Shown here piece after piece: positions 32,828 through 41,345 of a DNA stretch of 44,776 bases (the first letter of the stretch is position 1; each line of letters starts with the position of its first letter). The position numbers and the translations under genes were made by a program. The notes under the pieces were generated by a model. That model had not been told where the DNA came from, searched no databases, and saw only the letters and a list, made by a program, of their open reading frames with translations. The stretch covers positions 1 through 44,776 of IMG/VR virus record IMGVR_UViG_3300034064_001081; one strand, written 5' to 3'. The stretch comes from a virus.

Positions 32828-33414
32828 CAATAGATGAAATTTGTAGAAAATATGACATAACTAATTATACTATTAATCCAGATGGATCAATCGATGTTAA
32901 TGGAAATGTTGATTTATATAATAGAGGATTGGTTGAACTTCCATTGAGATTTAATAGAGTCTATGGTGATTTTCGATGTACTAACAACTATTTAACTATA
33001 CTAGAAGGTTCTCCAAAATGGGTAGAAGGTGATTTTAGTTGTAGTGGTAATCGATTAACTAGTTTAGAGTTTAGTCCTGATTATGTTGGTGGTGATTATG
33101 GTACTATACGTAATGATTTAACTGATTTGGTTGGATCTCCAAAGGAAGTTGGTGGTAATTTTTATTGTGCTAATAGTGAACTATTAAATAATCCAAAGGG
33201 ATGTACTGAAAAAATAGGTAAAGAATTAAAATGTGACTACACTCCACTGAGTTCTATATTTAATAACGTAGATCAATTTTTTTTACACGCTTTTAATTTT
33301 TATAAAATTATAAAAGACGATACTGTTAATTTAAAACGTTTAAAATATGTAATGGATTTATATGATAAACCAATAGATTTAGATAAGATACAAAAATATT
33401 ATAGATTAGTATGA
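32824..33414 (+). CDS. LRR-like protein 4 (cassette 1)
   Basis: 196 residues. Distinctive features are RVYGDFRCTNNYLTILEGSP in the first repeat and GGDYGTIRNDLTDLVGSPKE in the third, where the repeat Cys is replaced. The tail is constant (FFLHAFNFYKIIKDDTVNLK). ATGA overlaps both neighbours. Confidence 0.75.
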   Translation: MTIDEICRKYDITNYTINPDGSIDVNGNVDLYNRGLVELPLRFNRVYGDFRCTNNYLTILEGSPKWVEGDFSCSGNRLTSLEFSPDYVGGDYGTIRNDLTDLVGSPKEVGGNFYCANSELLNNPKGCTEKIGKELKCDYTPLSSIFNNVDQFFLHAFNFYKIIKDDTVNLKRLKYVMDLYDKPIDLDKIQKYYRLV

Positions 33415-34001
33415 CAATAGATGAAATTTGTAGAAAATATGGTATAACTAATTATACTATCAATGATGATGGATCGATTAATGTTAATGGAAATGTTAGA
33501 TTCTCTGATTTATTAATACCTGAACTTCCTTTAACTTTTAATAAAGTAACTGGTTATTTCGACTGTCAGAACAATAAATTAACTAGTTTAAAAGGAAGTC
33601 CTAGGTGGGTCGGTGGTTATTTTTATTGTGATTTTAATGATTTAACATCTTTAGAGTTTAGTCCGGAATATGTAGGTGGTAGTTTTGGATGTGTCGATAA
33701 TGATTTAACTGATTTAGTCGGATCACCAAAAGAAGTTGGTGGTTATTTTTATTGTGCAAGTAATCAAAATTTGGTAAATCCAAAGGGTTATTCTGAAAAA
33801 ATAGGTAAAAGGTTAGTTTGTCCCGATACACCATTGGGTTCTATATTTGATGATGCGGATAGGTTTTTTCTACATGCTTTTAATTTTTATAAGGTAATTA
33901 AAGATGATACTGTTAATTTAAAACGATTAAAATATGTAATGGATTTATATGATCAACGAATTGATTTAAAATCAATAGAAAGACGATATAAAATAATTTA
34001 A
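33411..34001 (+). CDS. LRR-like protein 5 (cassette 1, last)
   Basis: 196 residues. The first repeat is its own (FSDLLIPELPLTFNKVTGYF); the rest copies member 3. The extreme C-terminus differs from all others (QRIDLKSIERRYKII) and its stop is TAA, not the overlapping TGA, marking the end of the first array. The next fibre gene has its own promoter motif 10 bases on. Confidence 0.75.
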   Translation: MTIDEICRKYGITNYTINDDGSINVNGNVRFSDLLIPELPLTFNKVTGYFDCQNNKLTSLKGSPRWVGGYFYCDFNDLTSLEFSPEYVGGSFGCVDNDLTDLVGSPKEVGGYFYCASNQNLVNPKGYSEKIGKRLVCPDTPLGSIFDDADRFFLHAFNFYKVIKDDTVNLKRLKYVMDLYDQRIDLKSIERRYKII

Positions 34002-34010
34002 TCGATTTAT

Positions 34011-34026
34011 TTTTTTAATATATAAA
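34011..34026 (+). promoter_or_regulatory. Phage-type promoter for fibre cassette 2
   Basis: TTTTTTAATATATAAA ends two bases before the ATG at 34029. A start site 5-7 bases downstream would fall at the start codon itself, implying a leaderless message. Confidence 0.5.
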
Positions 34027-34028
34027 TC

Positions 34029-35435
34029 ATGACTTTTTCGATAAACAATGGAACAGATACTGAATCTAGTTATAAAGAATTTGATGATATATTAAGCGAA
34101 TTATTCGATAATGATTCGAAATTAATTACTCCTAGATCTATAAGAGATGCTGTTTTTTCTACTTATGTAGAACCTGCTTTAAAACCAACTGGATCTTATA
34201 TTGGTATTGATACACTAAATCCATTGGATCGTGATATTAAATCAAAACAATTCTATGGTAAAAGAAGTTATTTATCGAATGATACGATGAGTGATAGTTT
34301 ATTGAGTTCTGATTCTGATATATTTTTTTATAATACTAAATCTGATTCTGATATATCTAATGTTTCTACTAAGATAAGTTTTTTATCTGGAACGGATACA
34401 TCATTATTTGATAATTCTCCTTATATTAAAGTTTCTACATTATCTGGAACTGAATCACAAAGTTATGGTTTTGTTAATTTATCTGATATAAATTTTAATG
34501 GAACAAATGTTAATTTAAACGGTATAACTTTTTCTAGTACTGTTTTTCCAAATCCAGTTCCAACAAATAATGATTTAATGTTTTGGTTAAACGATTCTAT
34601 TGTTTTTAAAGAAATTGAATTAACCCAACCATCTTACATTGGTGCAACCGGTTCTACTTTGAGTTTAGTAAGTGGTAATGTTAGTTTAAATAACTATTCA
34701 TTGGATTTTACTGATTTAACACCACTTCCAAAGACTTGGAATGATAATCTACCAATTGCTTCTATAAATGTCGGAGAATCGTTAAATACTATGTTATATA
34801 AGTTAATATATGAATATTTACCACCATTGGTTAGTTTAGAATTATTACCACCTTATGATAGTGGTTATATAGAATTAGGAATGAATGTATTAATTCCAAT
34901 AAAATATACTATTGTTAAACGAACTAAAAAAGTGGTTTATTTTAACTTAGTTAATTTAATTAGTAGTTCTCAGTTTTGTCCAATCGATCAAGGTGGTTTT
35001 GTAACACAAACCGGAATTGTAAATGGTGTTTTAACTAGTGGATCTACTACTAATGATTTTACATTGATAGTTATTGATGAACACCCAACTACTGTATCAG
35101 ATACGGTTAGTTTAATTGAAATTTTACCTTATTTCCATGGATTTAGTGATAAACCAATGGGTAATGGTATATTATATGATTTAAGTAAAATAATCGAACC
35201 AAATACTAATAAATCTTTAAATATATATGGAAGTGGTGATTATTATTTCATCTATGATTCACAATATGGAGTGTTAAATGAAATATTAGATGGTGATGAT
35301 GTTCCGGTTATTTCTGATACTGGATTGGTTAATCTTAATTCAGTCGAATCTTATTGGGGTCCGAAACAATTTAGATGGTATAAGATTAGTATAGATGAAA
35401 CTAATCTTGGGAAGATTTATAAATTTAATTATTAA
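34029..35435 (+). CDS. Tail fibre/adhesin-like protein, cassette 2
   Basis: 468 residues, paralogue of the 29543 product over the first ~170 residues (MTFSIN start, SKLITPRSIRDA, GKRSYLSNDTMSDSLLSSDS). The middle (LPKTWNDNLPIASINVGESL, NTMLYKLIYEYLPPLVSLEL) aligns in order with PKTIGGVLIG...VIRKLLYPYVPPELNI of the first fibre, so the similarity extends to about residue 280. The distal parts are unrelated. Its stop is one base before the second LRR-like array, repeating the layout of cassette 1. Confidence 0.7.
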   Translation: MTFSINNGTDTESSYKEFDDILSELFDNDSKLITPRSIRDAVFSTYVEPALKPTGSYIGIDTLNPLDRDIKSKQFYGKRSYLSNDTMSDSLLSSDSDIFFYNTKSDSDISNVSTKISFLSGTDTSLFDNSPYIKVSTLSGTESQSYGFVNLSDINFNGTNVNLNGITFSSTVFPNPVPTNNDLMFWLNDSIVFKEIELTQPSYIGATGSTLSLVSGNVSLNNYSLDFTDLTPLPKTWNDNLPIASINVGESLNTMLYKLIYEYLPPLVSLELLPPYDSGYIELGMNVLIPIKYTIVKRTKKVVYFNLVNLISSSQFCPIDQGGFVTQTGIVNGVLTSGSTTNDFTLIVIDEHPTTVSDTVSLIEILPYFHGFSDKPMGNGILYDLSKIIEPNTNKSLNIYGSGDYYFIYDSQYGVLNEILDGDDVPVISDTGLVNLNSVESYWGPKQFRWYKISIDETNLGKIYKFNY

Positions 35436-35436
35436 T

Positions 35437-36027
35437 ATGACAATAGAACAGATTTGTGAAAAATATGAAATAGAAAACTATACCATTAATGATGATGGAA
35501 CGATCGATGTTAATGGTATTGTTAATTTAGATAATATAAAATTAACTGAACTTCCATTGACTTTCAATAAAGTAAGTGGTGATTTTTTTTGTAGATTTAA
35601 TCAATTAACTACATTAAAGGGTTCTCCTAGATGGGTAGGTGGTGATTTTAGTTGTTACGATAACCATTTAACTAGTTTAGAGTTTAGTCCTGATTATGTT
35701 GGTCGTGATTTTGATTGTAATGATAATGATTTAAGTGATTTAGTTGGATCACCTAAACAAGTCGGGAATAGTTTTTATTGTGGTTGTAATAAACAATTAA
35801 ATAATCCAAAGGGTTGTCCTGAAAAAATAGGTAGGACTTTTGCTTGTACCAATACTCCATTATCCTCTATATTTAATTATGTAGATCAATTTTTTCTATA
35901 CACTTTTAATTTTTATAAAATTATAAAAGAAGATACTGTTAATCTAAAACGATTAAAATATGTAATGGATTTATACAATAAACCAATAGATTTAGATAAG
36001 ATACAAAAATATTATAAATTAGTATGA
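35437..36027 (+). CDS. LRR-like protein 6 (cassette 2)
   Basis: 196 residues from the ATG at 35437. An in-frame ATG at 35395 lies inside the fibre gene and is rejected, because all family members start MT/MS-I-(D/E). The repeats include KVSGDFFCRFNQLTTLKGSP and GRDFDCNDNDLSDLVGSPKQ. The tail has FFLYTFNFYK instead of FFLHAFNFYK. The stop overlaps the next start (ATGA). Confidence 0.75.
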   Translation: MTIEQICEKYEIENYTINDDGTIDVNGIVNLDNIKLTELPLTFNKVSGDFFCRFNQLTTLKGSPRWVGGDFSCYDNHLTSLEFSPDYVGRDFDCNDNDLSDLVGSPKQVGNSFYCGCNKQLNNPKGCPEKIGRTFACTNTPLSSIFNYVDQFFLYTFNFYKIIKEDTVNLKRLKYVMDLYNKPIDLDKIQKYYKLV

Positions 36028-36674
36028 CAATAGAACAGATTTGTGAAAAATATCAAATAAAAAATTATACCATTAATGATGATGGAACAATCGATGTTGA
36101 TGGTTATGTTGATTTAATTGACGAGGAATTATTCAAACTTCCATTAACTTTTAATAAAGTAACGGGTTATTTCGATTGTTCTTGGAATCGATTAACTAGT
36201 TTAAAGGGATGTCCAAAATGGGTAGGTACTGATTTTTATTGTCATGATAATAAATTAACTAGTTTAGAATATGATCCGGAATATGTTGGTGGTTCATATA
36301 AATGTAGTTTTAATAAATTAACTACTCTAGAAGGTTGTCCCGAATATATACCGGGTAGTTTTTTTTGTGGACATAATGAATTAACCAGTTTTGAATATTC
36401 TCCTAAACAAATCGATGGTAATTATATGTGTTTAGGTAATAATATTTATAGTTTAGATGGTATAACAGAAAAAATTGGAAAATCGTTTTACTGTAGTGGA
36501 AATCCGATTGGTTCTATATTTGATGATGTAGATCAATTTTTTATACATGCTTTTAATTTTTATAAAATAATTAAATCTGATACGGTTAATTTAAAAAGGT
36601 TAAAATATGTAATGGATTTATATGATAAACCAATAGATTTAGAAGAGATACAAAAATATTATAAATTAGTATGA
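36024..36674 (+). CDS. LRR-like protein 7 (cassette 2)
   Basis: 216 residues, one repeat longer than members 1-6 (six units). It is the most regular LRR stretch: CSWNRLTSLKGCPKWVGTDF, CHDNKLTSLEYDPEYVGGSY, CSFNKLTTLEGCPEYIPGSF, CGHNELTSFEYSPKQIDGNY. The standard tail follows (FFIHAFNFYKIIKSDTVNLK). ATGA-coupled on both sides. Confidence 0.75.
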   Translation: MTIEQICEKYQIKNYTINDDGTIDVDGYVDLIDEELFKLPLTFNKVTGYFDCSWNRLTSLKGCPKWVGTDFYCHDNKLTSLEYDPEYVGGSYKCSFNKLTTLEGCPEYIPGSFFCGHNELTSFEYSPKQIDGNYMCLGNNIYSLDGITEKIGKSFYCSGNPIGSIFDDVDQFFIHAFNFYKIIKSDTVNLKRLKYVMDLYDKPIDLEEIQKYYKLV

Positions 36675-37324
36675 CAATAGATGAAATTTGTAGAGAATAT
36701 AGAATAACTAATTATACCATTAATGATGATGGGACAATCGATGTTGATGGTGATGTTGTTTTATATAAATCGGGATTAAAAGAATTTCCACTTACTTTTA
36801 ATAGAGTCGATGGTGATTTTAGTTGTTCTAAAAATAAATTAACTAGTTTAAAGGGATGTCCGAAATGGGTAGGTGGTGATTTTGATGTAGCAGATAATTC
36901 ATTGACTAATTTAGAAGGGGGTCCTGATTATGTAGGTGGTTATTTTAGTTGTGACAATAACAAATTAACTAGTTTAGAGTTTAGTCCTGATTATGTAGGT
37001 GATTATTTTAATTGTGGAGATAATAATTTAACTGATTTAGTTGGTTCACCTAAAGAAGTTGTGGGTATTTTTTATTGTGGTTTTAATCCAAATTTAATAA
37101 CCTCAAAGGGTTGTTCCGAAAAAATAGGTGGTACGTTTTATTGTCGAGATACCCCCTTGAGTTCTATATTCAATGAAGTAGATCAATTTTTTCTACATGC
37201 TTTTAATTTTTATAAAATCATTAAAGGTGATACGGTTAATTTAAAAAGGTTAAAATATGTAATGGATTTATATGATAAACCAATAGATTTAGAAGAGATA
37301 CAAAAAGATTATAGAATAGTATGA
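36671..37324 (+). CDS. LRR-like protein 8 (cassette 2)
   Basis: 217 residues, six repeat-like units. The second unit lacks the Cys (GGDFDVADNSLTNLEGGPDY). The last unit reads TSKGCSEKIGGTFYCRDTPL before the constant tail. ATGA-coupled on both sides. Confidence 0.75.
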   Translation: MTIDEICREYRITNYTINDDGTIDVDGDVVLYKSGLKEFPLTFNRVDGDFSCSKNKLTSLKGCPKWVGGDFDVADNSLTNLEGGPDYVGGYFSCDNNKLTSLEFSPDYVGDYFNCGDNNLTDLVGSPKEVVGIFYCGFNPNLITSKGCSEKIGGTFYCRDTPLSSIFNEVDQFFLHAFNFYKIIKGDTVNLKRLKYVMDLYDKPIDLEEIQKDYRIV

Positions 37325-38037
37325 CAATAGATGAAATTTGTAGAAAATATGGTATAACTAATTATATCATCAATGATGATGGAACAATTGATGTTAATGG
37401 TAATGTTTGGTTAAACAATAGAGACTTAGTCGAATTTCCATTAACTTTTAATAGAGTCTCTGGTTATTTTAATTGTGGGAGTAACGAATTAACTAGTTTA
37501 AAGGGTTGTCCAAAATGGGTTGGTGGTTATTTTAGTTGTGGTGGTAATCGATTAACAAGTTTAGAGTTTAGTCCTGAATATGTGGGTGATGATTTTAATT
37601 GTAGTTATAATGAACTAACTACATTAAAAGGAAGTTCAACCCATGTAGGTGGTCATTTTAGATGTGGTGATAATCTATTAACCAGTTTAGAGTTTAGTCC
37701 TGATTATATTGAGATGGATTTTTTATGTAATGATAATAGATTAACTAGTTTAGTTGGTTCTCCAAAACACGTAGGTGGTGATTTTGTTTGTAGTGATAAT
37801 GAAGATTTAAATAATATTACTGGATGTACTGAAAAAATAGGCAAGTATTTTTTTTGTAATGATACTCTATTGCATTCAATATTCAATGTAGTGGATAGAC
37901 ATTTTCTATACACTTTTAATTTTTATAAAATTATAAAAGAAGATACTGTTAATTTAAAACGTTTAAAATACGTAATGGATTTATATGATAAACGAATCGA
38001 TTTAGAAGAGATACAAAAATACTACAAAATAATTTAA
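37321..38037 (+). CDS. LRR-like protein 9 (cassette 2, last)
   Basis: 238 residues, the longest member, with seven units including an extra pair (CSYNELTTLKGSSTHVGGHF, CGDNLLTSLEFSPDYIEMDF). Array lengths thus run 196, 216, 217, 238, in steps of about 21 residues, one repeat each. As in member 5, the last gene of the array ends Y-K-I-I with a TAA stop. The antisense frame at 37704-37913 is a shadow. Confidence 0.75.
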   Translation: MTIDEICRKYGITNYIINDDGTIDVNGNVWLNNRDLVEFPLTFNRVSGYFNCGSNELTSLKGCPKWVGGYFSCGGNRLTSLEFSPEYVGDDFNCSYNELTTLKGSSTHVGGHFRCGDNLLTSLEFSPDYIEMDFLCNDNRLTSLVGSPKHVGGDFVCSDNEDLNNITGCTEKIGKYFFCNDTLLHSIFNVVDRHFLYTFNFYKIIKEDTVNLKRLKYVMDLYDKRIDLEEIQKYYKII

Positions 38038-38044
38038 TATATAA
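38033..38044 (+). promoter_or_regulatory. Phage-type promoter for third fibre gene
   Basis: TTTAATATATAA begins inside the stop region of LRR-like gene 9 and ends three bases before the ATG at 38048. Confidence 0.5.
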
Positions 38045-38047
38045 GAT

Positions 38048-39907
38048 ATGATTCAAATAATAAATGGTTTTAAAATAAATTCAGACAATCCTATCGATTC
38101 TAGGATAATAGTTGCGGATGATGCGACTAGATTAGCTATTCAGTACAAATATCATGGTTTACGAGTATGGCAAACCAATACAAACACTCCTTATTTTTGG
38201 GATGGAACTGCTTGGAAAAGTGAATTGGATTTGGTCGTTACCGGAGTGGATGGTGATGTTTCTGTTGGAACTGTTCCTGTTTTTACTAGTTCAAATCCTG
38301 TTAAAATTGGTGATAGTATAATAAGTGTTACTGGTAGTAGAGTTGTTATTGATGGTGATTTAAGTTTCGATTCTATTACAAGTGGTAGTATAGATGCTAG
38401 TTTTATAGATACTGGAACTATGTTGGTTAGTCGATTACAAAAAGGTAATCCTGGACAAGTTTTACAAACCGTTGGAACTGATGTTAAATGGAGAAATTTA
38501 AGTGATTTAACTATTGGTACTTCTACAAATTCTACTAATTCTGAAAAAGTTAAAATTAAACCGGTATCTGGTGTTGATACTGATTATAGATTAGTTTTAA
38601 GACTAAATAGTGGGACAATTGGTGATAATAGTGAATTATTTAGTGATTCTGGGACTGGTGGTTTAATACTTAGATATAGTACTATTAGTGGATTGAGGAT
38701 ATTAGCACATAATGGTAGTTCTGCTAATCCACCTTATTCATTTGATTCAAGTTCCAATACTGGTATGTATAGAATAGATGGTGTTAATTCTGGAATTGGG
38801 TTTAGTGTAAATGGTAATCAAAGAGTTATAATCAATAATTTTGGATTAAAAACAATTTTAGGTAGTGTTGGTTCACCATCATATACTTGGTATGGTGATT
38901 CCACTACTGGTATGTATAGTCCTGGTACTAATCAAATTGGATTTAGTATTGCTGGACAACAAGCAGTTAAAATAACAAGTTCTTATATTAATTTTGGTCT
39001 TTCTTCGACTGGTACTCCAATAATAAAAAATAATAGTGGTAGTGTTGGTTCACCATCATATACTTGGTATGGTGATTCTGATACTGGTATGTATAGACCT
39101 AGTCAAGATGTTATTGGTTTTAGTACAAGTGGAACAGAAAGAGTTAGAATAGATAATTTTGGACGTGTTAAAATAGCAAATACTGATAGTAAGAATACAA
39201 CTGTAAGTATATCGAAAGGAAGTAATACAAATACATTAGAAGTTGATGAATCTGTTTACATTAATGATTCTGTAGTGGCTCTAAATAATAACGTTCAGAT
39301 GGTAAAACCTATACTTACTCAACTTCATATTGCGGACTATATAGAAATTGATACAACTGGATTATCTCCTAATCAATATAAACCTTGGTTTGGATTTGTA
39401 CAAAACGGATACTCCAATCCTGGTGGTTCTAACTTAAGTGAATATTTTTTGACTGAAAATACATTAGAGGAAAATGAAGAATTTTTTATTTTACCCACAA
39501 CTACTACACTTAGTGGACCTAGTGTAACAAATGCTACATTAGATGATGTTAATTATGATCGTGTAATAACTGTTTTTGCAAGACCTGATAGAGCAGTATT
39601 TATGGCGTTGGTGTATATTTATGTTGAGATTGGAATAGGTACTAATCAATATCGTAGATCTGCTTCTCTAATAGATTCTAGAGAATTCTTTACATATACT
39701 AAAAATGGTGGTACATCATATACACCCACTGAAAATCGTACTGGTACTATAAATGGATGTAGTATAAGTACTATTATTCCATCTGGATGTAGATATCTAG
39801 TTGCCTTTGGTGGAGCGAAACAAAACGATTATAACGGTGGTTATACTCAAGTAGGAATAAAGATATTGGAAAGAAAGTTAGGGAGTGGAAATAACGGAAT
39901 AATTTAG
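38048..39907 (+). CDS. Tail fibre protein with GSVGSPSYTWYGDS repeats
   Basis: 619 residues. The start INGFKINSDNPIDSRIIVAD, TRLAI, then LRVWQTNTNTPYFWDGTAW is the attachment-like head common in fibre and virion proteins of T4-like phages of Bacteroidetes and cyanobacteria. The shaft (about 240-390) contains repeats with NTGMYRIDGVNSGIGFSVNG, GSVGSPSYTWYGDSTTGMYS and the same again with SDTGMYRP, a pattern typical of fibre shafts. The C-terminal ~200 residues form a separate globular domain, probably receptor-binding, ending KILERKLGSGNNGII. It is not paralogous to the two cassette fibres and has no LRR-like genes behind it. Confidence 0.8.
   Translation: MIQIINGFKINSDNPIDSRIIVADDATRLAIQYKYHGLRVWQTNTNTPYFWDGTAWKSELDLVVTGVDGDVSVGTVPVFTSSNPVKIGDSIISVTGSRVVIDGDLSFDSITSGSIDASFIDTGTMLVSRLQKGNPGQVLQTVGTDVKWRNLSDLTIGTSTNSTNSEKVKIKPVSGVDTDYRLVLRLNSGTIGDNSELFSDSGTGGLILRYSTISGLRILAHNGSSANPPYSFDSSSNTGMYRIDGVNSGIGFSVNGNQRVIINNFGLKTILGSVGSPSYTWYGDSTTGMYSPGTNQIGFSIAGQQAVKITSSYINFGLSSTGTPIIKNNSGSVGSPSYTWYGDSDTGMYRPSQDVIGFSTSGTERVRIDNFGRVKIANTDSKNTTVSISKGSNTNTLEVDESVYINDSVVALNNNVQMVKPILTQLHIADYIEIDTTGLSPNQYKPWFGFVQNGYSNPGGSNLSEYFLTENTLEENEEFFILPTTTTLSGPSVTNATLDDVNYDRVITVFARPDRAVFMALVYIYVEIGIGTNQYRRSASLIDSREFFTYTKNGGTSYTPTENRTGTINGCSISTIIPSGCRYLVAFGGAKQNDYNGGYTQVGIKILERKLGSGNNGII
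38861..39078 (+). repeat. 41-bp direct repeat in fibre shaft
   Basis: The 41 bases at 38861-38901 recur exactly at 39038-39078 and encode GSVGSPSYTWYGDS. Perfect DNA identity suggests recent duplication or conversion. Confidence 0.85.
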
Positions 39908-39969
39908 TAATATTATAAAATAATAAACTGATATAATTAACTTCCGAACCTATATAAAAATATAATTTT

Positions 39970-40281
39970 CTAAACTTGTATAGATTTGAAAAAATCTTTA
40001 AATTCTTTTTCTAATCCTATATATAGATTCCTTTTATTATTCAATTCATCTAATTTAGTCGATTCTATCCAATAGTAGTTTTTATATCTATAATCGTATT
40101 TCTCAGCAGGAACTTCTTCAAATCCGTTCATTCCAATCGCAACTGGAATATAACCTTTTTCTTTGTTCACATGATAATCAGCGGACCAATTTTTAACATC
40201 TGAACTATTTTTAACTGTCCAATTTTTCATATCAGAACTATTTTCAATTTCAAACGATTCGAATTTTTTAATGTTTTTCAT
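39970..40281 (-). CDS. Small hypothetical protein with leader
   Basis: 103 residues. It starts MKNIKKFESFEIENSSDMKN, with an internal near-repeat (SSDMKNWTVKN, SSDVKNWSADY). The remainder is aromatic and charged (YDYRYKNYYWIES). The leader fits the capsid-targeting-like family (FESFE). It lies 15 bases downstream of the next minus-strand gene and is probably cotranscribed with it. Confidence 0.6.
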   Translation of the reverse strand: MKNIKKFESFEIENSSDMKNWTVKNSSDVKNWSADYHVNKEKGYIPVAIGMNGFEEVPAEKYDYRYKNYYWIESTKLDELNNKRNLYIGLEKEFKDFFKSIQV

Positions 40282-40296
40282 ATCTATATTTTTTTT

Positions 40297-40986
40297 TTAC
40301 ACAGGTTCAAACCACCAATTAAAATAAACAAAATTATCATCGATTAGTTTATAATAATCGTTTTTATATTTAACAGTGATTTCGTTTCGATTAGAACGAA
40401 CAATCTCAATAACTATATCTTTGTTCATTTTTAACATATTTCCAGTTTCTCTGGAATAACAAACAACTTCTTTGTTTAGTAATTTATAATTCCCACTTTT
40501 CGGAGTCATCCATTCTTTAATATACTTAACAATAGTTCCTTTTGTTTTAATAACCCATTCAGGAGTTTGTATTAATTCATGATCTTTAAAAACCTCTGAT
40601 TTAACATTTGTATTGCTTCCTGTAATATCACAAACCACCCCCCAATATTCTTTACTTTCTATAATAAAACGAATATAAACATCATAAGAAACTCCGTTTT
40701 TTAAAATTCTTTGTATAGTAAGAGATTGTATATCCTGTTCTTCTAATGCAATCGATGATCTTAATTTATTTAATGTATTTGTCCTAGATAAAGAAAATAA
40801 AATATCATTTACTCTAGCAACTGCATTTGATATAGCACTTTGTTTACTATCATAAGCATTCATTGATAATTGTGGATTATCTACTGGCCATATAGCATTG
40901 GGTGCTGTATCAGGAACCATTCTTTGTAGATTGAATTCCGATGTTTCATTAATTTTCTCGTATTCTTTAAATCTTTTAATTCTCAT
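40297..40986 (-). CDS. Hypothetical protein with leader and INE-T site
   Basis: 229 residues. The leader MRIKRFKEYEKINETSEF contains I-N-E-T, closely matching the I-N-E-N site proposed for the capsid protein, and so is one of the better candidates for a cleaved internal head protein. The body is mixed alpha/beta with YDVYIRFIIESKEYWGVVCD and ends YFNWWFEPV. No catalytic motif. It shares a palindromic promoter motif with the divergent 41018 gene. Confidence 0.6.
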   Translation of the reverse strand: MRIKRFKEYEKINETSEFNLQRMVPDTAPNAIWPVDNPQLSMNAYDSKQSAISNAVARVNDILFSLSRTNTLNKLRSSIALEEQDIQSLTIQRILKNGVSYDVYIRFIIESKEYWGVVCDITGSNTNVKSEVFKDHELIQTPEWVIKTKGTIVKYIKEWMTPKSGNYKLLNKEVVCYSRETGNMLKMNKDIVIEIVRSNRNEITVKYKNDYYKLIDDNFVYFNWWFEPV

Positions 40987-40987
40987 A

Positions 40988-41003
40988 TTTAATATATATT
41001 AAA
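40988..41003. promoter_or_regulatory. Palindromic divergent promoter motif
   Basis: TTTAATATATATTAAA is a perfect palindrome holding the phage motif on both strands. It lies two bases from the minus-strand start (40986) and 15 from the plus-strand start (41018). Confidence 0.55.
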
Positions 41004-41017
41004 AAATAAAAACGATA

Positions 41018-41317
41018 ATGAAGAAATTTACTGAAGCTGTACAATCTGAAATTGATTTTGAGAAAATCGATGATATCGGAAAAGAACTGAATGAAATAGA
41101 AGATTATATTTCTTCTAAATTAATATCTTTGAATAATATAAATAATGTTTTGTCTAGATTTAAAAGTAAATCAGTAAAATATAACGATCAAATCGATGAT
41201 TCGGTTTTTACTTTACAAGTTCTTAAAAGTGATTTAGAAACTTGTTTATATAATTTAGATAAGATACAAGCCAATCTAACTTCTTATAAAGAAAACGGTA
41301 GGGAAAAAATTAAATAA
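41018..41317 (+). CDS. Small coiled-coil protein
   Basis: 99 residues, almost wholly helical (DIGKELNEIEDYISSKLI, then SVFTLQVLKSDLETCLYNLD). It starts MKKFTEAVQSE, a short form of the leader. It is followed directly by a terminator and has its own promoter motif, so it is a single-gene unit. No function recognised. Confidence 0.6.
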   Translation: MKKFTEAVQSEIDFEKIDDIGKELNEIEDYISSKLISLNNINNVLSRFKSKSVKYNDQIDDSVFTLQVLKSDLETCLYNLDKIQANLTSYKENGREKIK

Positions 41318-41320
41318 AAA

Positions 41321-41345
41321 AACCACTCAATTGAGTGGTTTTTCT
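41321..41345. terminator. Bidirectional terminator
   Basis: AACCACTCAATTGAGTGGTT (41321-41340), a perfect 10-base-arm palindrome with A-rich and T-rich flanks, between convergent genes. Confidence 0.85.

Larger units (their letters stand above)
31063..38037 (+). repeat. Nine tandem LRR-like paralogues in two arrays
   Basis: Array 1 (31063-34001, five genes) and array 2 (35437-38037, four genes) are separated by a fibre gene. Gene ends are highly conserved in DNA (for example GCTTTTAATTTTTATAAAAT and AATATGTAATGGATTTATAT), while the central repeats vary. Confidence 0.9.

Noticed and set aside
35395-35436. Earlier start for LRR-like gene 6
   Set aside because: The extension lies inside the fibre coding region, and every family member starts MT/MS-I-(D/E).
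31063-38037. CRISPR-like array from the regular repeats
   Set aside because: The repeats are protein-coding with intact frames, ATGA overlaps and variable unit length; there are no short direct repeats with unique spacers and no cas genes.
31063-38037. Diversity-generating retroelement acting on the LRR-like genes
   Set aside because: No reverse transcriptase and no template repeat with adenine-biased changes is visible in the window; the differences look like ordinary substitution and gene conversion.
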